In this document: positions 1-8,081 of the stretch, one piece after another | How the letters are laid out: every line of letters begins with the position of its first letter | Position numbering within the stretch: the stretch's first letter is position 1 | Source of the DNA: Streptomyces xanthophaeus | GTDB lineage: Bacteria; Actinomycetota; Actinomycetes; Streptomycetales; Streptomycetaceae | Assembly: GCF_000725805.1 (NCBI RefSeq) | Contig: NZ_JOFT01000014.1 | Location: forward strand, 248,001 to 312,000 | DNA: 64,000 nucleotides | Reading direction: 5' to 3' | Translations under genes and position numbers: made by a program | The notes under the pieces: generated by a model | Told to the model about the DNA's origin: nothing | The model's database searches: none | Seen by the model: the letters and a program-made list of their open reading frames with translations, nothing else

Positions 1-479
1 CCTCGGCCCTGTTCATCCTCACCGCCACCCCGCTGCTGATCATGTGGATCGGTGCGCTGCTGGCGAAGTTCGACTTCGGTGACCAGACCAAGGGATTCGG
101 GCAGGGACTGGTGTCGGTACTGCTTCTGTCGCTGCTCTTCGCCGGCCTCGGGCTGGTCATGGCCGCGCTCACCCCGCGCCGCGGGTTCGGTGTCGCCGCC
201 ATCATCGCCGTGCTTCTGATCCCCTACGGTGCGGTGACCGCCGTCCAGGGCATCGCTTACAGCACCGGGAACGCCGGGGCCATCGACTGGATGGGGCTGT
301 TCTCCCCGATCACCCTGATCGACGGCTTCCAGACGGCCTTCCTCGGAGCGACCTCCGCCTTCCCCGGCGGAGAGGGCCCCTCGGCCGGCATCGGCTTCGT
401 CTACCTGCTCGTCGCCCTCGGCCTCATCGTCGGCTCCTACGCCGCCCTGATGGCCCGCTACCGGAAGGCCGGGCTGTGA
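1..479 (+). CDS. ABC transporter permease, C-terminal part (5' end outside window)
   Basis: The reading frame is open from base 3, so this is the tail of a longer gene; the first internal ATG is at 42. The visible part is almost entirely hydrophobic, with about four membrane segments, including a V-L-L-L-S-L-L-F-A-G-L-G-L stretch and a final helix ending in A-R-Y-R-K. That pattern is typical of an ABC-2 type exporter permease. Its stop overlaps the GTG of the ATPase gene by 4 bp, so the two are translationally coupled. With the second permease at 1404 it probably forms a heterodimeric exporter. The substrate is unknown. Confidence 0.85.
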   Translation, partial: SALFILTATPLLIMWIGALLAKFDFGDQTKGFGQGLVSVLLLSLLFAGLGLVMAALTPRRGFGVAAIIAVLLIPYGAVTAVQGIAYSTGNAGAIDWMGLFSPITLIDGFQTAFLGATSAFPGGEGPSAGIGFVYLLVALGLIVGSYAALMARYRKAGL

Positions 480-1387
480 CCATCATCGACATCGACCACA
501 CCTCCCGCTGGTTCGGGAACGTCGTCGCCGTCAACGACGTGACCATGCGCATCGGCCCCGGAGTGACCGGTCTGCTGGGTCCCAACGGCGCGGGCAAGTC
601 CACGCTCATCAACATGATGGGCGGCTTCCTCGCCCCCTCGACCGGCACCGTCACCCTCGATGGCACGCCGATCTGGCGCAACGAGCAGGTCTACAAGCAG
701 GTCGGCGTCGTGCCCGAGCGCGAGGCCATGTACGACTTCCTCACCGGTAAGGAGTTCGTCGTCGCCAACGCGGAACTCCACGGCCTCGACGAAGCGGCCG
801 CCCGGCGGGCCCTGGCCACCGTCGAGATGGAGTACGCCCAGGACCGCAAGATCTCCACCTACTCCAAGGGCATGCGCCAGCGCGTGAAGATGGCGTCCGC
901 CCTCGTCCACGACCCGTCCGTGCTGCTCCTGGACGAGCCGTTCAACGGCATGGACCCGCGCCAGCGCATGCAGCTGATGGACCTGCTGCGTCGCATGGGC
1001 GACTCGGGGCGCACCGTCCTGTTCTCCTCCCACATCCTGGAGGAGGTCGAGCAGCTCGCCTCGCACATCGAGGTCGTGGTCGCCGGACGGCACGCGGCCT
1101 CCGGTGACTTCCGCAAGATCCGCCGCCTGATGACGGACCGCCCGCACCGCTACCTCGTCCGCTCCTCCGACGACCGGGCCCTCGCCGCGGCCCTGATCGC
1201 CGACCCCTCCACCGCCGGTATCGAGGTCGACCTGAAGGAAGGCGCCCTGCGCATCCAGGCCGTCGACTTCGGCCGCTTCACCGAGCTGCTGCCACGTGTG
1301 GCCCGGGAGCACGGCATCCGGCTGATGACGGTCTCGCCTTCCGACGAGTCGCTCGAATCGGTCTTCTCCTACCTCGTCGCGGCCTGA
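476..1387 (+). CDS. ABC transporter ATP-binding protein
   Basis: This is the cytoplasmic ATPase that powers the exporter formed with the flanking permeases. The 303-residue protein has Walker A GPNGAGKS (about 35-42), the signature SKGMRQR (about 130-136) and Walker B VLLLDEP (about 149-155), followed by a switch-His motif (SSHILEE). Length and order fit the single-domain ABC-2/DrrA type. It starts with GTG inside the stop of the upstream permease (4-bp overlap) and is followed after 16 bp, containing an AAGGAG-like site, by another permease. No specific substrate can be read from the sequence. Confidence 0.95.
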   Translation: MTIIDIDHTSRWFGNVVAVNDVTMRIGPGVTGLLGPNGAGKSTLINMMGGFLAPSTGTVTLDGTPIWRNEQVYKQVGVVPEREAMYDFLTGKEFVVANAELHGLDEAAARRALATVEMEYAQDRKISTYSKGMRQRVKMASALVHDPSVLLLDEPFNGMDPRQRMQLMDLLRRMGDSGRTVLFSSHILEEVEQLASHIEVVVAGRHAASGDFRKIRRLMTDRPHRYLVRSSDDRALAAALIADPSTAGIEVDLKEGALRIQAVDFGRFTELLPRVAREHGIRLMTVSPSDESLESVFSYLVAA

Positions 1388-1403
1388 AAGGAGCTGGCAC
1401 ACC

Positions 1404-2123
1404 ATGTACAACCCCACCGTCGCCCGGCTCACCTACCGGGCCCTGCTCGGCCGCCGCCGCGCACTGATCCTCTTCCTGCTGCCCGCCCTGCTGATCCTCA
1501 TCTCGATCGCCGTACGCGCCCTCACGGGTGTGGACGACAAGGTGGCAGCCGACCTCCTCGGGGGCTTCGCCCTCGCCACCATGGTTCCGCTGATCGGTGT
1601 CATCGCAGGCACCGGAGCCATCGGACCGGAGATCGACGACGGCTCGATCGTCTACCTGCTCTCCAAGCCGGTGAAGCGGCCGACGATCATCATGACCAAG
1701 CTGATCGTCGCGATCGCCGTCACCATGGCCTTCTCGGCGATCCCCACCCTGATCGCCGGCTTCATCCTCAACGGCAACGGCCAGCAGATCGCCGTTGCCT
1801 ACACCGTCGCCGCTCTCGTCGCCTCGATCGCCTACAGCGCTCTGTTCCTGCTGCTGGGCACCGTCAGCCGGCACGCGGTCGTCTTCGGCCTGGTCTACGC
1901 CCTGATCTGGGAGTCGCTCTTCGGGAGCCTGGTCTCCGGAGCCAAGACCCTCAGCGTCCAGCAGTGGGCGCTCACCCTCGCCGAGAAGATCGCCGGCGAA
2001 GGGTACGTGGACGCCACCGTGGGCCTGCCCACCGCCGTGGTCCTGCTGTGCGCGGTCACCGTCGGGGCCACCGTCTACGCCGGCCAGCGGCTGCGCCGCC
2101 TCACCCTGGCGGGCGAGGAGTAG
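1404..2123 (+). CDS. ABC-2 type transporter permease
   Basis: This 239-residue membrane protein has about six hydrophobic segments and the cytoplasmic E-I-D-D-G-S-I-V-Y-L-L-S-K-P motif, usual in ABC-2 permeases of the NosY/Bcr type. It is the last gene of a permease-ATPase-permease operon. A Shine-Dalgarno-like AAAGGAG lies just upstream of ATG 1404. A 16-bp perfect hairpin follows the stop and should end the transcript. Its function is export of an unknown compound, with the ATPase encoded at 476. Confidence 0.92.
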   Translation: MYNPTVARLTYRALLGRRRALILFLLPALLILISIAVRALTGVDDKVAADLLGGFALATMVPLIGVIAGTGAIGPEIDDGSIVYLLSKPVKRPTIIMTKLIVAIAVTMAFSAIPTLIAGFILNGNGQQIAVAYTVAALVASIAYSALFLLLGTVSRHAVVFGLVYALIWESLFGSLVSGAKTLSVQQWALTLAEKIAGEGYVDATVGLPTAVVLLCAVTVGATVYAGQRLRRLTLAGEE

Positions 2124-2154
2124 GCCTGCTCCCCGCTCTGCCGCACCACTTCAG

Positions 2155-2200
2155 GAAGCTGTGCCCCGCCCGGCCCACCGGCCAGGCGGGGCACAGCTTC
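2155..2200. terminator. Strong hairpin after the ABC operon
   Basis: Perfect 16-bp inverted repeat (arms 2155-2170 and 2185-2200) with a 14-base loop. It lies 31 bp after the permease stop and 19 bp before the next start. There is no U-tract, as is common in Streptomyces terminators. Confidence 0.75.
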
Positions 2201-2218
2201 GCGCGGCATCATCGGGGC

Positions 2219-2881
2219 ATGATCGAGCACACCGAGCCGGAGCCGTCCAGGCCCCTGCGGTCCTGGATACGCTCCTCGCCCGGTACGCACATCTGGCTCC
2301 TGATCATCGCCGTGACCAGCATCATCGTCGTGATCGCCCCCGACCGGGTCGAGCACGTCCTGCTCCACCGGAACAGCAGCAACATCCACGAGCTCGTCAA
2401 ACACCCGGTGCGGGCACTGCTCAGCAGTGCCTTCTGGATCGAGAACCCGGCCTCGCTCGCCCTCTACGCCGTCATGTTCGAGGTGTTCCACGCCCCCGTC
2501 GAACGATGGCTCGGCACCCTGCGCTGGCTCGTGATCGTCGCGACCGCCCATGTCGTCGCCACCCTCGTCAGCCAGAAGGTCCTCCTGGACGCCATCGAGG
2601 ACCACCGGGCTCCGCGCAGCATGACCCATGTGGTCGACATCGGCGTCAGCTACGGACTCGCGGCCGCCGCAGGGGTGCTCACCTACCGGCTCCCCGGTCC
2701 CTGGAAATGGTTCTACCTCGCTGGGCTGCTGCTGTTCTTCGGGCTCCCGCTCGTCAGCGGCGGTACCTTCACCGACCTCGGACACGCCATCGCGCTCTCC
2801 GTCGGCCTGCTCGCCTGGCCGTTGACCCGCAACGTTGTTTCACGTGAAACACAACCCCTGTTTCACGTGAAACGTAGCTAG
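2219..2881 (+). CDS. Rhomboid-like integral membrane protein
   Basis: This 220-residue protein has about six hydrophobic segments. Features resembling rhomboid proteases are a Ser in the segment GVSYGLAAAAG (GxSxG-like) and a His in a later helix (TDLGHAIAL). The usual GxSG is not exact, so proteolytic activity is uncertain. The ATG at 2219 was chosen because the frame upstream runs through the terminator hairpin. The C-terminus is read through two parS sites, in two different frames (V-S-R-E-T and F-H-V-K-R), so the last residues are dictated by the DNA sites and are probably not functionally constrained. The stop codon lies in a bidirectional hairpin. Confidence 0.8.
   Translation: MIEHTEPEPSRPLRSWIRSSPGTHIWLLIIAVTSIIVVIAPDRVEHVLLHRNSSNIHELVKHPVRALLSSAFWIENPASLALYAVMFEVFHAPVERWLGTLRWLVIVATAHVVATLVSQKVLLDAIEDHRAPRSMTHVVDIGVSYGLAAAAGVLTYRLPGPWKWFYLAGLLLFFGLPLVSGGTFTDLGHAIALSVGLLAWPLTRNVVSRETQPLFHVKRS
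2836..2851. other. parS site (ParB-binding palindrome)
   Basis: Perfect 16-bp palindrome TGTTTCACGTGAAACA inside the 3' end of the rhomboid-like gene. In Streptomyces, ParB loads on such sites clustered around oriC for chromosome segregation during sporulation. Confidence 0.95.
2859..2874. other. parS site
   Basis: The 14-bp core GTTTCACGTGAAAC is intact at 2860-2873; the outer pair is T/G instead of T/A. It lies only 8 bp from the previous parS, forming a doublet. Confidence 0.92.
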
Positions 2882-2912
2882 TGCTGTGGCCGGAAAGGTC
2901 CACCGGCACTAG
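2878..2912. terminator. Bidirectional hairpin between convergent genes
   Basis: The arms CTAGTGC (2878-2884) and GCACTAG (2906-2912) enclose a second stem, GTGGCC/GGTCCAC. The hairpin contains the stop codons of both convergent genes: TAG on + at 2879-2881 and CTA, the complement of a stop, at 2909-2911. Confidence 0.7.
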
Positions 2913-3577
2913 TCGCCCGCTGCCTGCGCGATGCCGTGCTCCCACGCCCACGCGGCGATACCCACCCGGTTCCGGGCTCCCAGCTTCGCCTGGACGTTCG
3001 CGATGTGGGTCTTCGCGGTCCCCGCGCTGATGAACAGCTCCGCGCCGATCTCGGCATTGGTCAGCCCCCGGGCCACCAGCCGCACGATGTCCACCTCCCG
3101 GCCGGTCAGCGGATGGGCCTGGGACACCGGGGGCGCGGGCGAGCCGTCGGGTCCGGCTCCCGTGAGACGACTGAGCAGCCGTACGGTGATCTGCGGGCTG
3201 ATCAGCGTGTCCCCGGCCATCGCCGCCCGTACCCCCTCGATCAGCAGCGTGGGCCCCGACCGCTTCAGCAGGAAGCCGCAGGCACCGTTGCGCAGCGCGG
3301 TGTGCACGTACTCGTCCAGGTCGAACGTCGTCACCACCACCACACGCGTCCGGGGCGCCAGCAGCCGGGTCACCTCCAGCCCGTCCAGCTTCGGCATCCG
3401 GATGTCCGCGAGCACCACGTCCGGCCGGAGCTCCCCGGCCAAGGCCACCGCGCTCTCCCCGTCCGCAGCCTCGCCCACCACGGTCATGTCCGGCTGCGAA
3501 TCGAGGATCAGCCGGAAACCGCTGCGGATGTCTTCTTGGTCATCGGCTATCAGGATGCGTGTGGTCACGTCCGCCAT
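2909..3577 (-). CDS. NarL/LuxR-family response regulator
   Basis: Receiver domain at residues 1-120 with acidic pocket D12-D13, phospho-acceptor D58 (LADIRMP) and Lys in FLLKRSG. The C-terminal LuxR helix-turn-helix begins at LTGREVDIVRLVARGLTNAEI. At 222 residues it has the usual length for the family. It is cytoplasmic and should bind DNA when phosphorylated by the kinase at 3580. The ATG at 3577 is used here; a GTG at 3583 that overlaps the kinase stop (GTGA) would add two residues and may be the real coupled start. The regulon is unknown; the membrane-protein gene at 4728 is the closest candidate. Confidence 0.93.
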   Translation of the reverse strand: MADVTTRILIADDQEDIRSGFRLILDSQPDMTVVGEAADGESAVALAGELRPDVVLADIRMPKLDGLEVTRLLAPRTRVVVVTTFDLDEYVHTALRNGACGFLLKRSGPTLLIEGVRAAMAGDTLISPQITVRLLSRLTGAGPDGSPAPPVSQAHPLTGREVDIVRLVARGLTNAEIGAELFISAGTAKTHIANVQAKLGARNRVGIAAWAWEHGIAQAAGD

Positions 3578-3579
3578 GA

Positions 3580-4566
3580 TCACCTGAGAGGGTCCTCCTG
3601 CGCCGGGAAGACCGCGGAAACCCGCCATCCGCCGTCCGCATCCGCCCCGGCCCACAGTGTTCCGCCCGCGCCCTCCACCCGTGCGCGCAGGCCTGCCAGA
3701 CCGGTCCCGCTCCGGCGCAGGCGGGGCAGGCGCCCGATCGGGCCCGGGGCAGCGGAGTTGGCCACGCTGAGCTCTATCCCCGGTCCGGCCCGGCGTACGG
3801 CGACGCGCACCACGGCCGCCCCGGGCGCATGCCGGCGTACGTTCGTCAGGGCCTCGACGGCCACGCGGTACGCGGTGCTGCCCGCCTCGCGAGACAGGTG
3901 CCGCACGGCCTCCGCGTCGGCCTCCAGCACACCGCCCTCGAACCGGTCCACCAGGTCCGGCAGTTGCGCGGGCCCCGGCACCGGAGCGGTCGGCCCCGCC
4001 GCCTCCCTGAGCGCGTGCACGGTGCGGTCCATCGACTCCAGCGCACTCAGCCCCGCCGCCTCGATCCGCTCCAGCGCGCGGACCGCCTGCTCGGGGTCCT
4101 GTGCGGCCACGAACCGCGCCGCCTGCGCCTGCACCACGATCGCGCTCACGTCGTGCGCCACGAAGTCGTGCAGGTCCCGCGCCAGTTCCAGCTGCTGGTC
4201 GCGGCGGGCGTCCCGGACGGCCCGGCCCACCCGGTCCGCCTGGCGCCGCAGGAAGGCGCCCGCGGCCACCGAGCCGAAGGCGGGCAAGGACCAGAAGGCG
4301 GCTGCACCGATCGCCTCCAGCCACGAACCGTTCTCCCACACCAGCGGGACCGGCCACACAGCGACCGCTGCCACGCCCAGGGCGCCCGCGAGGCCGCCGG
4401 ACCGTGCAGGGGACCAGCGGGCCACCAGGCCCAGCAGCGGAAGCAGTACCCCCATACCCGCCAGCGTCCAGGAGCTGCGCACGGGCACGGCCGAACCGAT
4501 CAGGGACAACAGGCTCGCGACGGCCAGGGCAGGGGCGTACAGCGCGCTCGGTATCAAGGTCACCAC
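3580..4566 (-). CDS. Two-component sensor histidine kinase, NarL/DesK type
   Basis: The 328-residue protein has four or five N-terminal membrane segments (about 1-105), then a HisKA_3 dimerisation domain with the phospho-acceptor His about residue 133 in RDLHDFVAHD, then a compact HATPase domain with GTGLAGLRARVEGAGG near the end. There is no obvious periplasmic sensor domain, so the signal may be sensed in the membrane. The start is a GTG (4566, or the adjacent GTG at 4563). It is transcribed with its cognate regulator, whose start overlaps its stop, and divergently from the membrane protein at 4728. Confidence 0.93.
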   Translation of the reverse strand: MVTLIPSALYAPALAVASLLSLIGSAVPVRSSWTLAGMGVLLPLLGLVARWSPARSGGLAGALGVAAVAVWPVPLVWENGSWLEAIGAAAFWSLPAFGSVAAGAFLRRQADRVGRAVRDARRDQQLELARDLHDFVAHDVSAIVVQAQAARFVAAQDPEQAVRALERIEAAGLSALESMDRTVHALREAAGPTAPVPGPAQLPDLVDRFEGGVLEADAEAVRHLSREAGSTAYRVAVEALTNVRRHAPGAAVVRVAVRRAGPGIELSVANSAAPGPIGRLPRLRRSGTGLAGLRARVEGAGGTLWAGADADGGWRVSAVFPAQEDPLR

Positions 4567-4727
4567 CCGACCCTACGAGCCCCTCCCGCGCCGGGGCATC
4601 TGCCGTTCGGCAGAGGCGGATCGCTTCCGCCGCCCGAGCAGACCTGCTGATCGGCGGATGGTTCCGCGGCGTCCACCGGACCAGGCTGGGGACATCACCG
4701 ACCCCCTGCCGAAAAGGACTTCGGACG

Positions 4728-5318
4728 ATGACCGCACTCACCGCCACCCCCATATCTTCCACCCCCACAGCTCCCACCGCCCCGGGAGCCGCCGCCGCAC
4801 CAGGCGCTCGGTCCGGCCCGGCCGTCAGCCGCCCGGTCCGCTGGGCCGCCCACGCGACCGCCCTCACCGTCCTGCCCAGCGGCCTGTGGAGGCTGGCCAT
4901 CGCGGTGGGCATACCCGTCGGCTGGGGAGCAGGCAGCGGACTGGAGGCGGAACTCTTCCCCGGCAGGTGGTCCTTCTACCTGCTGGGCCTCAGCGCCTTC
5001 GCCGAGTGCCTCGGCCTGCTCGCCCTCGGTCTCGTGCAGCGCTGGGGCGAGGTGGTCCCGAGCTGGGTCCCCGGGCTCCGGGGCCGGCGGATCCCACCTC
5101 TCGCGGCCGTCGTACCCGCCGCCCTCGGGGCCGTCGCCCTGACCCTGATCGCCGTCCCCAGCGCCTTCCACTGGAGCACTTCCATGGCGGCGCCGGGAGC
5201 ACCCACCGGAGCCGGCTGGTGGCTCATGACCCTCTGCTACGCCCCGCTCGTGCTCTGGGGCCCGCTGCTCGCGGTGGTGACCGCCGCCTACTGGCGGCGC
5301 CGCCGGATGCACGGCTGA
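4728..5318 (+). CDS. Integral membrane protein of unknown function
   Basis: This 196-residue protein has a Pro/Ala/Thr-rich N-terminal tail (about 1-35) and four hydrophobic segments, ending in a positive tail (WRRRRMHG). The ATG at 4728 follows an AAAAGGA site 10 bases upstream. The large in-frame open region before it is antisense to the kinase and not real. Its divergent position next to a two-component system suggests it is a target or accessory of that system, but this is inference. I do not recognise the family. Confidence 0.72.
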   Translation: MTALTATPISSTPTAPTAPGAAAAPGARSGPAVSRPVRWAAHATALTVLPSGLWRLAIAVGIPVGWGAGSGLEAELFPGRWSFYLLGLSAFAECLGLLALGLVQRWGEVVPSWVPGLRGRRIPPLAAVVPAALGAVALTLIAVPSAFHWSTSMAAPGAPTGAGWWLMTLCYAPLVLWGPLLAVVTAAYWRRRRMHG

Positions 5319-5395
5319 GGCGCGGCCGACCCACGGAAAATCGCTGGTACGGGGACTGCACTAGGAGCAGAGTGAGCAGTGCGGGGAGCAACAAA

Positions 5396-5449
5396 AGGTC
5401 CGGGGCAGCCACTTCGAGCGCGCCATCTGGCGCGGGCTGCTCCGGACCT
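5396..5449 (-). terminator. Compound hairpin terminator of the serS-HAD operon
   Basis: Outer arms 5396-5410 and 5435-5449 pair over 15 bp with one mismatch. An inner 6-bp stem CGCGCC/GGCGCG (5419-5424, 5429-5434) extends it. On the minus strand it is followed by TTTTGTTG, a good intrinsic terminator tail. It also lies between convergent genes. Confidence 0.85.
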
Positions 5450-5466
5450 CTCGTACGTCGTGTCCG

Positions 5467-6279
5467 CTACGCGGCGCCGAGCAGACGCTCCAGCACCACG
5501 GCGATGCCGTCCTCCTCGTTGGAGGTCGTCACCTCGTCGGCCACGGCCTTGAGTTCGGCATGGGCATTGGCCATCGCCACTCCGTGCGCGGCCCAGCCGA
5601 ACATCGGGATGTCGTTGGGCATGTCCCCGAAGGCGATCGTCTCGGCTGCCTTCACGCCGAGCCGGCGCGCCGCGAGCGACAGGCCGGTGGCCTTGGTCAG
5701 CCCCAGCGGCAGGATCTCGACGATGCCGGGACCCGCCATCACGATGTCGACCAGACTGCCCACGGTCTGCCGCGCCACCTTGACCAGCGCGTCGTCGTCC
5801 AGCCCCGGGTGCTGGATGTACAGCTTGTTCAGCGGCGCCGTCCACACCGCCGTGAGGTCGTCCAGATGGACGGCGGGCAGACCCTCCTGCGTCTTGTAGC
5901 CGGGCCCTATCAGGACTTCGCCGTCCAGGCCGTCGCGGCTGGCGGCCAGGGCCAGCGGACCGATCTCGGCCTCTATCTTCGACAGCGCCAGACCGGCGAG
6001 CTGCCGGTCCAGGGTCACCGAGGTCAGCAGCCGGTGCGCGCCCGCGTCGTAGACCTGAGCGCCCTGCCCGCAGACGGCGATCCCCTTGTAGCCGAGGTCG
6101 TCGAGTACGTGCCGGGTCCAGGGCACGGACCGGCCGGTGACGATGATGTGCGCAGCCCCCGCCGCGGTGGCGGCGAGGAGCGCTTCACGGGTGCGTTCCG
6201 AGACGGTGTCGTCGCCACGCAGCAGCGTGCCGTCGAGATCGGTCGCGACGAGCTTGTACGGGAACGGGGCCGGGCTCAC
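5467..6279 (-). CDS. HAD-superfamily hydrolase, Cof type
   Basis: This 270-residue cytoplasmic phosphatase has HAD motif I D-L-D-G-T-L near residues 14-19, motif II in V-T-G-R and motif III/IV in F-G-D-M-P-N-D, with a C2-type cap between them; this is the IIB/Cof pattern. The GTG start at 6279 overlaps the serS stop (GTGA), which fixes the start and indicates coupled translation with seryl-tRNA synthetase. The substrate cannot be predicted; Cof proteins act on sugar phosphates, flavin or pyridoxal phosphates. Confidence 0.92.
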   Translation of the reverse strand: MSPAPFPYKLVATDLDGTLLRGDDTVSERTREALLAATAAGAAHIIVTGRSVPWTRHVLDDLGYKGIAVCGQGAQVYDAGAHRLLTSVTLDRQLAGLALSKIEAEIGPLALAASRDGLDGEVLIGPGYKTQEGLPAVHLDDLTAVWTAPLNKLYIQHPGLDDDALVKVARQTVGSLVDIVMAGPGIVEILPLGLTKATGLSLAARRLGVKAAETIAFGDMPNDIPMFGWAAHGVAMANAHAELKAVADEVTTSNEEDGIAVVLERLLGAA

Positions 6280-7553
6280 TTGGAGATCGGCTCCAGGAAC
6301 TCGCGGCCGCCGAGGTACGGACGCAGCACCTGGGGCACCCGGACCCTGCCGTCGGCCTGCTGGTGGTTCTCCAGGATGGCGACGATCGTGCGGGGAACCG
6401 CGCACAGGGTGCCGTTCAGCGTGGACAGCGGCTGGGTCTTCTTGCCGTCGCGGTAACGGATCGACAGGCGGCGGGCCTGGAAGCCGTTGCAGTTCGATGC
6501 GGAGGTCAGCTCGCGGTACTTGCCCTGGGTCGGGATCCAGGCCTCGCAGTCGAACTTGCGCGAGGCGGACGAACCGAGGTCACCGGTGGCGACGTCGATC
6601 ACCTGGAACGGCAGCTCCAGGCTGGTCAGCCACTGCTTCTCCCAGTCCAGCAGCCGCTGGTGCTCGGCCTCGGCCTCCTCCGGCGCGACGTACGAGAACA
6701 TCTCGACCTTGTCGAACTGGTGGACGCGGAAGATTCCCCGGGTGTCCTTGCCGTACGTACCGGCTTCGCGGCGGAAGCACGGCGAGAAGCCGGCGTACCG
6801 CAGCGGCAGCTTGTCGGCGTCGATGATCTCGTCCATGTGGTACGCCGCGAGCGGGACCTCGGAGGTGCCGACCAGGTAGTAGTCGTCCTTCTCCAGGTGG
6901 TACACGTTCTCCGCGGCCTGGCCGAGGAAGCCGGTGCCCTCCATGGCGCGCGGGCGGACCAGCGCGGGGGTCAGCATCGGGATGAACCCGGCCTCGGTGG
7001 CCTGCGCGATCGCCGCGTTGACCAGCGCCAGCTCCAGCAGTGCGCCCACACCGGTCAGGTAGTAGAAGCGCGAGCCCGACACCTTGGCGCCGCGCTCGAC
7101 GTCGATGGCGCCGAGCGATTCACCGAGTTCCAGGTGGTCCTTGGGCTCGAAGCCCTCGGCGGCGAAGTCACGGATGGTGCCGTGCGTCTCGAGGACGGCG
7201 AAGTCCTCCTCGCCGCCGACCGGGACGTCCTCGTGGACGATGTTCCCGAGCTGGAGGAGCAGCTGCTTGGCGGCCTCGTCGGCCTCGTTCTGCTCGGCCT
7301 CGGCGGCCTTGACGTCCTGCTTGAGCTGTTCGGCCCTCTTCAGCAGCTCGGCCCGCTCCTCCGGGGAGGCCTTGGGGATGAGCTTGCCGAGCGACTTCTG
7401 CTCGTTGCGCAGTTCGTCGAAGCGCATGCCGGAGGACCTGCGGCGCTCGTCGGCGGAGAGCAGTGCGTCGACGAGTTCGACGTCCTCTCCACGGGCGCGC
7501 TGCGAGGCGCGGACACGGTCAGGGTCTTCACGGAGCAGCCGGAGGTCAATCAC
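6276..7553 (-). CDS. serS: Seryl-tRNA synthetase
   Basis: Attaches serine to tRNA-Ser using ATP in the cytoplasm. The 425-residue protein has the normal bacterial length: an N-terminal helical hairpin arm (about 30-105, Glu/Ala/Lys rich) that grips the long variable arm of tRNA-Ser, and a class II catalytic core with motif 2 F-R-R-E-A-G and motif 3 near its C-terminus ([10 protein letters not shown]). It heads an operon with the HAD phosphatase. Its 5' region shares the gap with the DnaA-box cluster. Three serine tRNA genes also lie in this window. Confidence 0.98.
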   Translation of the reverse strand: MIDLRLLREDPDRVRASQRARGEDVELVDALLSADERRRSSGMRFDELRNEQKSLGKLIPKASPEERAELLKRAEQLKQDVKAAEAEQNEADEAAKQLLLQLGNIVHEDVPVGGEEDFAVLETHGTIRDFAAEGFEPKDHLELGESLGAIDVERGAKVSGSRFYYLTGVGALLELALVNAAIAQATEAGFIPMLTPALVRPRAMEGTGFLGQAAENVYHLEKDDYYLVGTSEVPLAAYHMDEIIDADKLPLRYAGFSPCFRREAGTYGKDTRGIFRVHQFDKVEMFSYVAPEEAEAEHQRLLDWEKQWLTSLELPFQVIDVATGDLGSSASRKFDCEAWIPTQGKYRELTSASNCNGFQARRLSIRYRDGKKTQPLSTLNGTLCAVPRTIVAILENHQQADGRVRVPQVLRPYLGGREFLEPISK

Positions 7554-8081
7554 GCCTCCCAGGCTACCGGGCTGGGGTTCCGGGGATCACATCGATATCA
7601 CGCTGCGTGTCACTATGTCCCGATTGCGGCTAATGGATAAGTCTCGGTGACTGACCGGAAGTGGTCGTTCTCGGGTAGTCAATAAAAGTGGTGCCATTCG
7701 CCGAAATGGGGCACAGGCGTGTCGGCCGGGCGCGCCCTGAGCAGGGCCGGGAAGCCTTCCTTGTCCACAGGAATTGCCGCTACCACCAGCTTATCCACAG
7801 GCTGTGTGCTACCTCTGTGGACACAGGAATAGATCATTCCCGATCGGTTGCCGCCCGGAGGCAATCAGGGTTCAAACCACCCTCACACACTCATTCGGGT
7901 GGGAATGACTCGCCCCAAAGAGTTGATCGGTGATACGTGGGTGACGGTGTTCACCTACCGCTCCCCAGCGCGAAACCCGGGTCAGTGGGCCGATTTGTCG
8001 ACCTTGTCGCGCCGTCGTGTCGACTTGTCCCCAGGTCGGCCCCCAGGCCTGTGGATAACTCTGTGGACAATGGACGGAGCC
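7554..8081. other. 528-bp intergenic region between serS and pheA: promoter of serS plus DnaA-box cluster
   Basis: No convincing gene is present. The right part (7761-8070) holds the DnaA boxes. The left part, next to the serS start, should contain the serS promoter and leader. I looked for a T-box-like specifier and did not find a clear one. Confidence 0.7.
7761..8070. other. Cluster of DnaA boxes outside oriC
   Basis: Four 9-mers match the DnaA consensus exactly: TTGTCCACA at 7761-7769 (+), TTATCCACA at 7791-7799 (+), TTATCCACA at 8050-8058 (-) and TTGTCCACA at 8062-8070 (-). A fifth, GTGTCCACA at 7816-7824 (-), and TTGTCCCCA at 8025-8033 (+) each have one mismatch. The left boxes mostly point right and the right boxes point left. 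There is no dnaA or dnaN here, so this is not oriC. S. coelicolor is known to have DnaA-box clusters near oriC, one of which (D78) titrates DnaA and limits replication initiation. I think D78 lies in this same serS-pheA neighbourhood, but I cannot verify that from the sequence. Confidence 0.85.

Noticed and set aside
3578..4912. N-terminal extension of the response regulator
   Set aside because: It is antisense-like read-through of the kinase gene in another frame; Arg/Gly-rich composition is typical of a high-GC shadow.
7554..8081. Possible oriC, because of many DnaA boxes
   Set aside because: dnaA, dnaN, gyrB and parAB are absent, the boxes are fewer than the roughly 19 of Streptomyces oriC, and the flanks are serS and pheA. 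A titration or regulatory cluster fits better.
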